From Pegoplata infirma (Eukaryota; Arthropoda; Insecta; Diptera; Anthomyiidae), in the NCBI GenBank assembly GCA_963921195.1, contig OY992540.1:15259136-15323135 (forward strand): a DNA stretch of 64,000 nucleotides. Direction: 5' to 3'. Within the stretch, counting starts at the first letter, position 1. Each line of letters opens with the position of its first letter. This document shows, one piece after another, positions 33,634 to 45,474 of this stretch. Under the pieces are notes generated by a model. It did no database searches. It was not told where the DNA came from and saw nothing but the letters and a program-made list of their open reading frames with translations. Made by a program: the position numbers and the translations under genes.

Positions 33634-34715
33634 TAGAGTTGTCAATTATTCGCCTTTCAACTTTGCTCGAATAAATCAAATAATTGTTTTTGTTCGTTCG
33701 ATCAAACGAATAATTCTAAAAAAATTATTCGATTAATCGATGAGAATAACGAATAAAAAAGTGGTATAAAAAAATATTTTTATTACCAAAAAATAAACAA
33801 TTCATACAAAAAACTTATTAAAACAAAATAATTAACAAAAATTAATAAAAAACTTAATTATTGAATAAATGAATTCATTGTATTATGTAAAAAATGCCTA
33901 AAAAACTTAAAATTTGATTAATTTATGTTTTAAGTTGGTGTAAGTCGTTGGAGGACGTTGGAGGAAACCATTTCCCTCTTCAAAAATGTTTAAAAATTCA
34001 TTTTTACGTTATTTACGCCTAAAAAAACACTTTTACCAATATTTTGTTTGATTTTCTATAACCACGCCCCTAAAAGGGGGCGGGCCCTAAAAATTGCATT
34101 TCCTTATTATCATGGTCCAAATGCAGACGGCTAATAATGTAGCTTGATAATTGTCATATCGTATCATTAGGTCATTATTCTATTACTATTTAGTGTCATT
34201 TTATGGTAATAGAATAATGAGCTAACGATACGATTTGACGACATTCAAGATACATAATTACCCCCCAGTTCATTGAACTTTATATCGGCATAAAAAAATT
34301 TCATTTGTTAAACAAAAAAAAAAACTGTGTTTTTCTGGTGGTGTTTTAGTTCTTTAAGGGGGAAGATTTTTCCGCTCGTCTGATTTTGCCACCAAACTTA
34401 ACCAGCCTATGACCATTAGACATTAGCCAAACTTCAGGAGTATAGCTCTATTATTTTGCACTGTATCATGCCCTCACAGATGGACATCGCTAGAATGTCT
34501 TTGAATCGATCACTGATCAATAATATATGTACTTTATGGGGTCCAAGACGGATATTTCGGTACTGTAGTTGGAGGACAAATAACTATTCGATTAATTGAC
34601 ATAAATTAATCGATTTATTCGTTATGCGAAAATCGTAATTTTTAAATTAATCGAACAAGAATTAGGTTTTGTTTGATCGTTTAATCGAATTATTCTTAAT
34701 CGGTTGACAACTCTA
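33634..34715. mobile_element. hAT-type element, 1082 bp, TSD GTATTCAT
   Basis: Perfect duplication GTATTCAT at 33626-33633 and 34716-34723. Ends TAGAGTTGTCAATTATTCG and inverted TAGAGTTGTCAACCGATTA. Subterminal words cgaataatt, attcgattaatcg recur at both ends. A D3 repeat (34020-34600) is nested inside. Confidence 0.9.
34020..34600 (-). repeat. D3 DINE-like repeat inside the hAT
   Basis: Reverse order of D3 landmarks: ttctttaagggggaag, cctatgaccattagac, gatggacatcgctagaatg, and gatatttcggtactgtagttg. Also holds a small inverted repeat (34150-34250, attattctattac with gtaatagaataat) and an accacgcccctaaaaggggg block also seen near 4181. Confidence 0.6.
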
Positions 34716-34760
34716 GTATTCATAGATTCGGCCACGTCGAATTTAACTTTTCTACTTGTT

Positions 34761-35460
34761 ATACCCTCCACTTAGTGATAGAGGGTATATATAAGTTTGT
34801 CATTCCGTTTGTAACTCATCGAAATATCGATCTGGGACCCTATAAAGTATATATATTCATGATGCCCGATCGATTTTAAGACATTCTAGCGATGTCCGTC
34901 TGTCCGTCTGTCCATCTGTCCGTCTGTCCGTCTGTCCGTCTGTCCGTCTGTCCGTCTGTCCGTCTGTCCGTCTGTCCGTCTGTCCGTCTGTCCGTCTGTC
35001 CGTCTGTCTGTCTGTCTGTGGAAAATGCTGTCGCGGACAAAATATTGCACAGAGATGACTGAAACTTATTATATTTATTGGAAGTTCTCCCGAGAAGTTT
35101 GGTATTGCATTTGAGCGATATCGGTTCAGCGGTTCAAAAGTTATGAACGAAAATGTAAGCACACCTCAAAAATTTCAGTACATTCAACATAACCTAAAAA
35201 TACAAAATGATTTAATTCGTCTTCTGGTAGGCATATGTGAACATAATTGAAAACCAAATGGTATTTAAACAAGTACGAACATATTTTTTGACAAAAAAAG
35301 AAAAAAATCGCGGATTTTTTTTACCAAATTTTTTTTTGCGGAAATTTTTTTTCAAAATTTTTTTTTTTTTCAAAAGTAATTTCCTTTTAAATAAAGTTTT
35401 TTGCAATAATCTTTTTGAAATTGTGGAGGGTATCACTACATTCTTCATAATTTTGTTTTC
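34761..35460 (+). repeat. D1 DINE-like repeat with a long GTCY microsatellite
   Basis: Starts ataccctccacttagtgat with the inverted pair tccact..agtgatagaggg. Then comes gtttgtcattccgtttgtaac, tctagcgatgtccgtctg, a microsatellite (34892-35022), gaagttctcccgagaag, gttcagcggttcaaaag, and at the end ggagggtatcactacattc. It is the cleanest D1 in the window and was used to define insertions in other copies. The 101-codon minus frame here is the microsatellite translated and is not a gene. Confidence 0.8.
34892..35022. repeat. (GTCCGTCT)n microsatellite, about 130 bp
   Basis: About sixteen near-perfect octamers with one interruption (gtccatct). It sits at the position of the GTCY core of D1, where the copies at 37783-37815 and 43379-43440 have (GACG/GACA)n in inverted orientation. 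Confidence 0.95.
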
Positions 35461-35464
35461 TTAA

Positions 35465-36000
35465 TCAAAAAAAAAATCCAGCAAAATCGGTCCAGTGCAC
35501 AGTGGCCGAAAAACCCAATCTAGCAGCGCTTAATTCGGAAATGTAAAATAATAAAGACTAATGCTTATTTGCGATTATAAAATTTATAAAGAATTAATTT
35601 TTAAACAATATTTATTTATTTTTATGTATTTTGGGAAATTTATGTGAATATCGGGAGGGTGGTTTGTATGAGGCCTAGAAATAAAAATGGTCCGATTCCG
35701 GTAAAATTTAGAGCGATTGTTTATGAATATAAAAAAACATTTATCAGTCGAATTTCAGAGGATATCTTGAATACTATTTTTAGGGGTATTTAAGTAAAAC
35801 TTGTAGGGGACTTTTACATGGGGGCTGTGGGTTATGCTGGACTGATTTTGTCAAAATTTAGTAGGTTTTGTTCTTGCGATAAACGAAACTTAAATTTCCA
35901 AATTAAGTAAAATCGATTATTAATTGCGGTCTGTATGGCGTTTAAACGGTTTATTTGGATAGACGGACGGACCCAAAAACCCGAACATATTGTAAGAGGT
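35465..36000 (-). repeat. D2 DINE-like repeat
   Basis: Contains gtgaatatcgggagggtggtttgtatg, cgattgtttatgaatat and gtttaaacggtttatttgg with a short gacggacgg core near 35960, parallel to 18887-19640. More diverged than that copy. Confidence 0.55.
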
Positions 36001-36009
36001 AGCACGTGA

Positions 36010-37105
36010 TACTTGAACATTACAACAACAATAACCCAAATTAATAATCAAAATAAAAATTTGACCGTAACACCTTATATATTATCTTCTGGAATGCTAT
36101 ATTATTTCATTTCTCGTAACCTATAAAATATCATATATTTTACACCTTACTCGTATTCCTCGTTATAAATTTATGACTTATTTTATACCTTACTTTGAGT
36201 CTCATCGCCTGTTAAAATCATCAATGCTGCAATGTATAAAATAAGAGATCCTATACCTTACTTTATACCTTATTTGGTAATCTAAGTTTTGCTGGGATAC
36301 AGCAATGGGGACAGTTGCTAGAGTTCGAATAGGAAGTTCGAAAATATCGAATGGGTCTTTCGAAAAAAATTTAATTATTTTTTTGTAAAATAGAACCAAT
36401 GATTATAAATAATAAAGATACAGCAATTGAAAATAGTGTTTTGGAAGGCTTGCTGTCCACAACATCAATTAGAAAAGCTTTAATTTCCTTAAAAACTAGA
36501 AATTAATTTACAAAAAAGTAGTAGGGAGGAGATTTTTCGTATGTGTTCCCATTGCAGTGGGTTTGTATATTAGATTCGGCACGAAATCGTTCTTACACCA
36601 AAAAATGTTCTGTAGAAAAAATTTCGGTTTTTGAAAAAGAATTGTTAGAGATTTTTTTTCCTTAGAAATTAATCTTGGATATTTTTTTAATAGAAAAATT
36701 CTGAAGTTTTAAGGAGAAACTTTAAAACAGGCTTCATTCGGTAACTTATCAAATCAACCTCGCATTCTATTATATGTTTGAGGTTTCATTTGAAAATTAT
36801 TCCATTTTCCATTTCAATGAAGATGTCAAATATACTTTCTGTTATTTTCTTGTACTCTAAGCTAAAATTTACACGTTTATTAAGATTTGTTGTGGCTTGT
36901 TTTGGCCAAACAAAGATACCAAAAAAAAAAATAGAATAACCCTTTATAATGCCTTAGAGAGTTTTAAATATTATGTTTTCAAGTATAAAGTGGGATGTAT
37001 TAAATCCCTTATTAAAAAAGAACCAATAATAACAACATCATCATCATCAACAACAATATCCTCGTCATTATCCTCATCAGGCCCGGCCTCATCATGAAAT
37101 AAGTA
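36010..37105. other. Unassigned intronic DNA with a CAT/CAA microsatellite
   Basis: Tatacctta words recur around 36070-36270. At 37024-37090 there is a low-complexity run of aac, atc and tcctc triplets. It translates into short Ser/Thr or Asp runs but has no splice context and abuts a repeat. Confidence 0.45.
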
Positions 37106-37108
37106 AAT

Positions 37109-37952
37109 AACAAGTAGAAAAGTTAAATTCGACTTGGCCGAATCAATGAATACCCTCCACAATGACCTTTTTAAGTGATAGTAAATTTTCTAACGTGAAA
37201 AAAATACAATTTTTGGTAGGAAATATTTTACTTTGTGCAAAAAAAAATTTTTTAGTAATTTTTGAAAAAAAAAAAATAATTTACTAATTTTTTTTTGAGT
37301 GTAAATTTTTTTTTGAGTGCAAAATTTTTTTTGAGTGTCAAATTTTTTTGGAGTGTATTTTTTTTTGTTTTAGTGTTAAACAAATTTTTGAGTGACAAAA
37401 ATACCTTGTAAAATTTTTTTATGACTCACAAATGTTTTTAAAACATGTTTAACGGGTTTTCAACACGTGAATTTAAGGTGAAACTAATCTGAAATTTACG
37501 GGTTTGCTAATAACTTTTGAACCACTGAACCGATTTGATTGAAATTCAAAACGAACTGGGCCAGAGGAACGGCAAATATATGTGCCACACTGCAGCATCC
37601 TCAGAATTGCCGTTCGAAAGTTACCGTGTGTTTTATCTCGTAAATTCCAAAAAACCCTTGCCGAAATTCACTCATTTGCTTATAGCTTTTGAACCACAGG
37701 ACCGATTTCGCTGGATTGCAATACCAACCTGACCAGGTAAATGCCCTCCGTAAAGTCTTTCAAAATTTAGCGTGTTTTCAACAGACAGACGGACAGACGG
37801 ACGGACGGACGGACGAACATCGCTAGATAGTCTTAAAATCGATCGAGGATCATGAATATATATACTTTATGGGGTCCTAGACCAATATTTCGAGGTGTTT
37901 CAAACGGAATGACAAACTTATATATACCCTCTATCACTAGAGTGGAGGGTAT
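37109..37952 (-). repeat. D1 DINE-like repeat
   Basis: Reverse order: acaagtagaaaagttaaatt, cgacttggccgaatc, ccctccacaatg, a run of three ttttttgagtgt words, aacttttgaaccac repeated twice, a gacggacgg core (37783-37815) and atatataccctctatcactagagtggaggg. Confidence 0.8.
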
Positions 37953-38371
37953 AATAATAAGTAGTAAACAAATTGAGGATTTCGTAATTGTAGTGTAGAG
38001 AGGGTTGTGTCAGTATTAACATGCTTGTCAGTTGTAACGGATATTAAGCAAGTGGCTTTGCCTACAATGATTATGTATTTTGACAGGAATAGGCAACGGC
38101 AACGGCAGCAACAGCAACATTACCAATAACACTGGCAAATAATAATAACACGAGCAATACACATTTCCATGGAATCAACATTTTCATGTTTATTTTTTTG
38201 TTGTTGCGGCTTTTGGTTGACAACAACAAGCAAACAATAACAGCAACTGTTGTTGTTTTAAGTGTCCTAGTTGTTGTTTAAAAACAAGCCGAAAATCAAT
38301 AAATATTTAAATTTTTTTTACATGAAATGATAAACCATACATCGAATGATTGGATATCAAAATAATCAGAT
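37953..38371. other. Candidate single-copy intron segment, CAA/CAG-rich
   Basis: Contains gcaacggcaacggcagcaac, aataataacac and several gttgttg/caacaac runs, an inverted pair of triplet tracts. It shares nothing with other parts of the window, so it may be original intron sequence. Confidence 0.4.
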
Positions 38372-38872
38372 TTTTATACCCTTCAACTACTGTATGGGGG
38401 TATTCTAACTTTGTCATTGCGTGTGTAACGCATCGAAATATCGGTTGGGAATGACAGAATGTATGTACTTGTATATTGTTGATCTGTGATAGATTCTAAG
38501 ATATTCTAGCGATGTCATGTGTCCGTTCATTCGTTCGTCCGTTTGCCTGTGAAAAAAGAGCTGGCACGACAATGTCTTATGGCCATAGGCTGGTTAAGTT
38601 CGAAAATGGAAAAAATCGCACCAGAAAAAGTTTCCCTTGAAGAACTAAACATACCACTTTAACAATAGTTTTTTTACGGTTTTTTTTAAAGATTTGTTAA
38701 AAAATTTAAGCATTTTGGTATCAGAAGTAGCTCAAATGTGTCCGCAATGCCTCACACGACAGTACCCCATCACAAAAACGCCCAGAATATTTTTTTTTAT
38801 TTTTTTTTTACATTTCAGAGGGTATAAAAGATTCTTCATAACCGTATTTATTTTTCTCACTTGTTTTTATTG
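38372..38872 (+). repeat. D3 DINE-like repeat
   Basis: Starts tttatacccttcaactactg, then ttgtcattgcgtgtgtaacg, ctagcgatgtcatgtgtccg, cttatggccataggctgg, and ends agagggtataaaagattcttcataacc. Matches 22541-23045 in order. Confidence 0.7.
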
Positions 38873-39734
38873 TTATTGGATTTTTTTTATTTTCATAAAA
38901 ATTTATCAAAATAAAAAAAAATCACTTTTTTATTTTCTTTTTTAAATTATTGCAGAATATGTTTTTAGAGCACGATTTACATGTTGACTACCCATAACCA
39001 ACCTTTTCTACAATTTCCCAGTATTGGAAATTTAATTATTTAAAATTGACAATTCGTATTTCACAATTCTGGGAAATAGTTGACATGGGCAGTTAACTTG
39101 TAAATCGGCCTTAAAGCATCATATATTTAATTACACAATGCTACAAACGTGAAAAAAAAAATCCTATTCAGACTTTCTCATATAAAAATTCGGATTGGTT
39201 GGAGACCATAGAGTACGGAAATATTCACAGTTGTTCTTAATCACTTCGTTTAGTTTCTTGAATAAAAACTTTAAAAATTATAACTTTATTACAGATTTTC
39301 AAGTTTTTGGTTTTTTTAAAGATATGAGTCTTACCTCTCAAACAAAACCGAAAGATTGATAACACTAGTTTGTAAATTAGAAAAAAAATTGCAATCCATG
39401 AAATTTTGCATTTATTTTCCATGTAAAATGTTACGCTGAATCCGAAAATGAACATCAATATGTCAAAAAAATCGGTTAAAAATCAATTAAGTTATTAAAA
39501 CTTCTTCAGGCATCTATTGTGGGGCAGACCACTTGATTAAGGAAAACAAGCCTCATTTTTGGAATATATTGAACTATTTACTACTGTAACAACATTTTTT
39601 AATTCTTTAAATTTCAATTTAATATTGTTTTGATTTTTTTGGATTTCTTTAAAAAAAAAAAATTTGAAGAAGAGAGTGTTGAAAAATGCAGGCATTTTTC
39701 AAAAATATCTGAAGTTTGGCACAAATATGCTTAT
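38873..39734. other. Unassigned AT-rich DNA
   Basis: A short inverted pair lies at 38970-39110 (catgttgactaccca and gacatgggcagttaac), perhaps a degraded MITE. No other features. Confidence 0.35.
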
Positions 39735-40370
39735 TAGCCTGTCCCGAAAATTACCTTTTTTTGGAATTTCGCTTGGTAATAGCAAAAAAATTATGCTTGC
39801 AAAATGATCCAAAAAAATTTGAAGTCTGTCTTCAAATGTATTTTGTCAACAAAAAATATTTTTTGTATTGACCGCTATTGGTGTCAAAATTCGCGGAATG
39901 TTGAGTATATTAAGAGAAAAATATTTTAAAAGTTTTCATTGAATAATTTTGGTCCATTAAATCATTTTAAGAAAAACAAATCCAAGTTTTTGGCATTATT
40001 AAAATTTAAATTTTTATATTGACGCGGATGTTACTAAATCCAGTTCAAAAGGGTACTTTAAATCGTCCATGTTCTTTAAGTACCATTTTAAGGTACTTAA
40101 AAAATAGTCGAAAAAAATATATATTATATTACTAGATTTTGCAACAAAAATTTCATCATGCAAATATTTTTTCCTTATTGTATTCTACATTCTGCAAACT
40201 TTGACAACTATTTTTTTTACAATATACAATACGATTGCGAACTTTAACCGGTTGTAGGGAGACAAAGACAGACCCCAATTTATTTTTTGATTATTTTTCC
40301 CATTATCAGCTCTTGAAAGAGCATCATTTTTTTTGCTATTATCTAAAAGTTTATTTTTAGGGACAGGCTA
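39735..40370. mobile_element. hAT-type MITE, 636 bp
   Basis: Ends TAGCCTGTCCC and inverted TAGCCTGTCCC (perfect 11 bp). Flanks ATGCTTAT and ATGTTTAT match at 7 of 8. No coding capacity. Confidence 0.75.
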
Positions 40371-40680
40371 ATGTTTATAGTCATAGATTGGTGAAATGGG
40401 CAAAATTGGGCTTGGGCAAAATTGGGCCAGGGCAAAAAAAAAACTAAACCATCAATAGAAAATCGCAATTGTTTACAGGGTTTTTCTACTTTAGTATGAA
40501 ACAATTTCTTGTCAGAAGAAGTTTAACACTTGGATCCAAGGGATTAGAAAATTTATTTTTTTGCCCCATCCCCTTTTGCGGTCGTAGATATTAAATACAC
40601 AGTGCTCGAAATGTTTTCCCCTGTAACAAAATAATTATATCAAAATATATCTCTATTGATAGAAACATATATAGATCATT

Positions 40681-41880
40681 AGACTGGCATTTTTCTGTAT
40701 AGCAATTTTTTTTTCTCCGATTTTCAAAGTCCGGGCATTTTTCATTCTACTTGGCCCAAATCTTATGTGGTACCGATTTGAGGCCGATCGGATTAAATTA
40801 ACCCGTGGCGCCCGGCGGTCAAAGTTTTGAATTTTTGAAAAATTAAAAAAAAAATAAAAAATAAAGCACGAATATCAGAAAAAATTAAAATCGGTCGAAC
40901 AGTTTTCGAGATAAATGCCATTTGAAATTTGCAAAAAATGGCGCTTTTTTCCTACGTCCAAGAAATTTTTTTAAAAAAGTCTTAAAATTTCATTCCGCCG
41001 ACCCTTTTGTAGAGCTTGAGACAATCTTTCATTTAAAACTAATTTGAGCCAAATTCGATCATTTTAACCCTTGGCGCCCTTCGATCAAAATTTTGGACTT
41101 TTGGAAAATTTCCACCCAAATTTTGGATTATTGAAAATGAAAAAATAAAAATAAAAAATATCTTGCGATACATTGTTTTTATTAATTTTAGCATGCTGAA
41201 TGCGAATATCAAAAAATTTATAAAATCGGTCGAACGGTTTTTGAAATATCGCTATTTAAATATGTCAAAAAAATTGCAAAATGTGAGGTTTTTTCCTACG
41301 TTTAAGAATTTTTTTTAAAAAACTCTCAAAAATTCTTTTTTTTTAACCCTTTCATAGAGTTTCATACAATCTTTCTTTTAAGCCTGATTTGAGCCAAATT
41401 CGATCATTTTAACCCGTGGCGCCCTTCGATAAAAATTTAGCGTTTGTGGTAAAAAGTTTCTAAAAAACCAAAACTTTGATCGATGGGCGCCACGGCTTTA
41501 AATGATCGGATTTAACTCAAACTAAGTTTAAATGAAAGGTTGTTTTAAGCCTTATGAAACGGTCAACGCAAAGAAATTTTGAGAATTTTTTTAAAAAATT
41601 TCTTGAACGTAGGAAAAAGAGCAATATTTTACAAATTTGAAATGGCGATATCTCGAAAACCGATCGAGTGATTTTATTTATTTTTTTTTTATATTCGGGC
41701 TCAGCGCATCGAAATTAACAAATATGAGGTGCCAAAAGATATATATTATTTTAATTTTATTTTTAAAAATTTTTCAAAAATCCAAAACTTTGACCGCAGG
41801 GCGCCACGGGTAAATTTAATCCGATTGACCTCAAATTTGTTCTGTCAATAAGTAGTTTATTAACGAAAAAACATCAAATA
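40681..41880. mobile_element. Palindromic relative of the 2422-2760 hAT MITE
   Basis: Left end TAGACTGGCATTTTTC is nearly that of 2422-2760. Inside, gatcggattaaatt..aacccgtggcgccc (40780-40815) recurs inverted (41797-41831), and the arms between hold repeats of gatcattttaaccc.tggcgcccttcgat (near 41060 and 41405) and its inversion (41490). The right end is not identifiable. Confidence 0.6.
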
Positions 41881-41929
41881 AAACAAAATTGGATAATTTT
41901 TTGGAAATAAAACTGGGTTGATAAAAAAT

Positions 41930-41985
41930 ATACACCGCTTATAGCGAACTTCGCTTATAACGAACTATTTTTACTGGACCCTTAC
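41930..41985. repeat. pogo/Tigger-like end fragment
   Basis: cgcttatagcgaacttcgc and ttataacgaac resemble the remnant at 600-870 in inverted orientation. Confidence 0.35.
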
Positions 41986-42028
41986 TAAAAATAGCACTGT
42001 AAATTTTATTCGCTGAAATTTCTTCCCA

Positions 42029-43843
42029 CACTCAAAAAAATACGTTAGTAGATTTACTAATTTTTTTTTGCTAGTGCTAGTTAGCTAACTTTTAGCAAAT
42101 TTTTTGCTGAAATTAGCATGTAAGCAAAAATATCTTGTAAACATAATTTAGCGCATTAGCAATTTTAAACAAACTTTGAACTAATTTTTTTTGCTAGATT
42201 TTTGTATTATTATTTCTCTTTTTTCTCTCTTTTTTCTCTCCGTTTTTTTTTGTTGTTCATTGGAATGTTTTAGAAAAAAATAGTTTAAGTGAAAGCGTTG
42301 GTCGATACGGTCTTTGAGACGCGGCAGTAGGTTTTTAATTTAATATAATATAAATTAAATGTGTATAATATACATAAAAAAAATTGTTGTAAGAAAGCAA
42401 ATATGTTTGAGAAAAACTAGTGTGAGTTTGTTCGTTTCTTTAGCATTTTCCCTCTTTTTGTTTATTTTAAATTTGTTTTTTTTCACGTAGATATTTTCAT
42501 ATAACGCAAAATGGGAAAAAACGATGAACAGGTAGATAATTATATTATCTTCAAAAAAACAATGTGCGCAATTTGCATCAAAAAAAAGGACGCGGAAAAA
42601 AAACCGACAAAAACACTTATGCATTCAATGATCACCAACACTCTATTGTTTCTAAACACCAAATAAAAAGGACGCGGAAAAAACCCAATAAAAAACAAGT
42701 AGAAAAGTTAAATTCGACTTGGCCGAATCTATGAATACCCTCCACAATGCCCTTTTTAAGTTATAGTAAATTTTCTAGAGTGAAAAAATAAAATTTTTGA
42801 TTAGAAATATTTTATTTTGTTTAAAAAAACTTTTTTTTAACTAATTTTTGAAAAAAAAAAAAATTTACTAATTTTTTTTTTGGGTGTAAAATTTTTTTTG
42901 AGTGTAAAATTTTTTTCGAGTGTATTTTTTTTTTTCTTTTAGTGTAAAAATATTTTTGAGTGACAAAAATGCGTTGTAAAATATTTTTGTGACTAACCAA
43001 TGTTTTTAAAACCTGTTTAACGGGGTTTCAACACGTGAATTTAAGGTGAGGCGAATCTGAAATTTACGGTTTTGCTAATAACTTTTGAACCACTGAACCG
43101 ATTTGGCTGAAATTTAAAACGAACCGGACCAGAAGAACGGCAAATATGTATGCCACACTTCAGCACCCTCAGAATTGCCGTTCGAAAGTTACCGTGTGTT
43201 TTATCTCGTAAATTCCAGAAAAACCCTTGCCGAAATTCACTCATTTGCTTATAACTTTTGAACCACTGGACCGATTTCGCTGGATTGCAATACCAACCTG
43301 ACCAGGTAAATGCCCAACATATATGCCAAACTTCAGGAGCCTCCGTAAAGTCTTTCAAAAGTTAGCGTGTTTTCAACAGACAGACAGACAGACGGACAGA
43401 CGGACGGACGGACGGACGGACGGACGGACGGACGGACGGACATCGCTAGATCGTCTTAAAATCGATCGAGGATCATGAATATATATACTTTATGGGGTCC
43501 TAGACCAATATTTCGAGGTGTTACAAACGGAATGACAAACTTATATATACCCTCTATCACTAGAGTGGAGGGTATAACAATTGTGTATTTATTGATCATC
43601 AACACACAATTGTGAGGGTTGTTTTGTTTTTTTTTTTCTATGAATGTAGAAATGTTCTACTAAAATTTTACTAGATTTTGTGGTAAAAGCTACAGTTTTT
43701 TTTTGCTAATTTCAGTTAACTAATTATTAGCAAATCATTTTTGCTAATTTTACCAGAAAAATTGTGGGTTCAAAATCAGCAAATTTTCTAGTAAATTTAC
43801 AAGTTTTTTTTGCTATCATTACAGTTTTTTTTTTTTTTGAGTG
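42029..43843. mobile_element. CAC..AAAA-type element split by D1
   Basis: Starts CACTCAAAAAAATACG and ends TTTTTTTTTTTTTTGAGTG. The flanks share CA rather than TA (42027-42028, 43844-43845). The interior words gctagttagctaac, ctaattattagc and aatttactag appear on both sides of the D1 insertion (42694-43577) and read as short palindromes. Frame 42355-42624 (-) has no recognisable family. Confidence 0.6.
42694..43577 (-). repeat. D1 DINE-like repeat
   Basis: Close copy of 37109-37952, in the same order, with a longer (GACG/GACA)n core at 43379-43440. Complete at both ends. The 105-codon minus frame inside it is shared with the other copies as non-coding text. Confidence 0.85.
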
Positions 43844-43845
43844 CA

Positions 43846-44590
43846 ATTTTTTTATTCTGATGTTATTTTATGAAAATGTGTAGAATACGATACATGAAAA
43901 AAAAAAAGTTTTCGAAAAAAGAAATTACGCGGAATTTTTTTTTCGCGGATTTTTTTTTGCAAAAACAAAAACAATGTATTTAATTCAATTTATATTAAAA
44001 ATCATCCTAAAAACATAAAAATTTTATTTTTATGAATATAGCGCTAAACTTCGAAAAACGGCTAGCACCATTGAATTCAGCGTACCCGGATTAGCTTTAC
44101 CAGCAAGGTGCCCAGCTTGTTAGTTTTTACGACTAGCACAGTGATATTAATTTTAATAAATTAAAAAAAAAAAATAAATAAAAAAAATAAGCCAATAAAG
44201 ATAAATTGTGTTACTTAAGTCCAAAAGTCATAATTAACCAATTTGTTAATACATGCCGCAAGAAGAAAAGTGCCCCCTAATGCCTCAAAAAAATGTGCCT
44301 GTTAAATTTGGTTTGGCAAAATCCAATTTAATACTACCACTTGTTTTAATTGACTTTAAACTTAAATATTTATTTACTTATTGTTAGTGATTGGAAGTTA
44401 TTTTTGTTAAATTGATTTCCTTTAAACAAATATTTCCTGTAGAATACAAAAAAAGGGAAAGTCAAATCCAATTTCTTTTTTCAAGAAAATTATTTGAATC
44501 TATTGTTATAATACTAATCCTAAGTTTACATTGATATACCCAAAAATAGCAAACACTAAATGGGAGATAACTTTTTACTTAAAATTACAA
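43846..44590. other. Unassigned AT-rich DNA
   Basis: One less AT-rich stretch (44040-44135, with aacggctagcacc and gcgtacccgg) has no frame or repeat relation that I can see. Confidence 0.4.
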
Positions 44591-44592
44591 AT

Positions 44593-45417
44593 ACACACAA
44601 AAGAAAAACCTTGTCAAATAACTAGAAAAAGTCTCGTCATCCCATTTTACCAATATTTGACAGCTTTCCTTGTTTTTTAACAAACAAATTTCAATCGAAA
44701 TTTACATATTTTGAGTAATTTTACAATATTTTTTTGTAATTTTACAAGTTTCCAAGATAATTTAACAAAAAAAATCTATTAAATTCACTAGAATTTCTTG
44801 TAAAGTTTTAAATTTACAATTTTATTAGTAAAAAACTTGTAAAATTACAAAAAAGCTCGTAATTTTTACTAGGAATTCTAGTAAAATAGGAGGTAGCAAA
44901 AAATCTAGTAAAGTTACGAAACCTCCTTGTAAATTTTATCGTGTTAAAAAATTTGTAAATTTACAATTTTATTGGTAAAAACCAAAAACAAAATAAAAAA
45001 AATTATTGGTAAAAAGCTTTTAAGAATAAACAGAAAATAAAATCGTCAAATTTAAATCAACAAACAAACGTTTGTCAGATCAACTAATTGTGTTTGTGTT
45101 TGTTGAATTTCTTTGTTGAAAAAAAATTAAGATTTTGTACATTTGTCAATACAAAAAATAATTTTAGAGGACTATTACAAACTCGTTTATCAATTTTTTT
45201 TACATTTTTTTTCAACAATCAATATTTACAAACGTTAGTTGATATCACAAATTTCCGTATAGGAGCACTTTCAGTGAAAAAGTTAATTGTATTCACAAAT
45301 ATGGGGTCAATATAACAATTCGTTTTTTTCTGTGTACTTGGAATTCTTTTGAAATAGGAGGTAGCAAAAAAAAAATAACAAACTATTCTTGTAATTTTAC
45401 AAAGTTTTTTTTGAGTG
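44593..45417. mobile_element. CAC..AAAA-type element, 825 bp, TA-flanked
   Basis: Ends CACACAAAAGAAAAACC and TTTTTTTTGAGTG, with TA at 44591-44592 and 45418-45419. The interior has repeated ttgtaaatttacaa units and shares long text with 29534-30010 (for example cttgttttttaacaaacaaa and gctcgtaatttttactagg). The frame at 45088-45315 falls inside without family features. Confidence 0.75.
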
Positions 45418-45474
45418 TACATATTAGCTAGAAATATTTTCCAATTGAAAGGAGAGATTTATGTATATAAACAC

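Larger units (their letters stand above)
33290..34760 (+). mobile_element. D1 DINE-like 3' part split by a hAT
   Basis: Contains ttttgtcactcaaaag, tatcacttaaaaagggc and gtggagggtattcat, then after the hAT resumes at attcatagattcggcc and ends cgaatttaacttttctacttgtt. A second D1 copy starts at once (34761), head to tail. Confidence 0.65.

Noticed and set aside
34857..35162. 101-codon minus frame with TDRQTDRR repeats
   Set aside because: It is the GTCC microsatellite of D1 translated.
37024..37090. Ser-rich or Asp-rich coding tract
   Set aside because: Triplet repeat without splice sites, next to a D1 repeat.
43041..43358. 105-codon minus frame in D1
   Set aside because: The same region is non-coding in other D1 copies; no family features.
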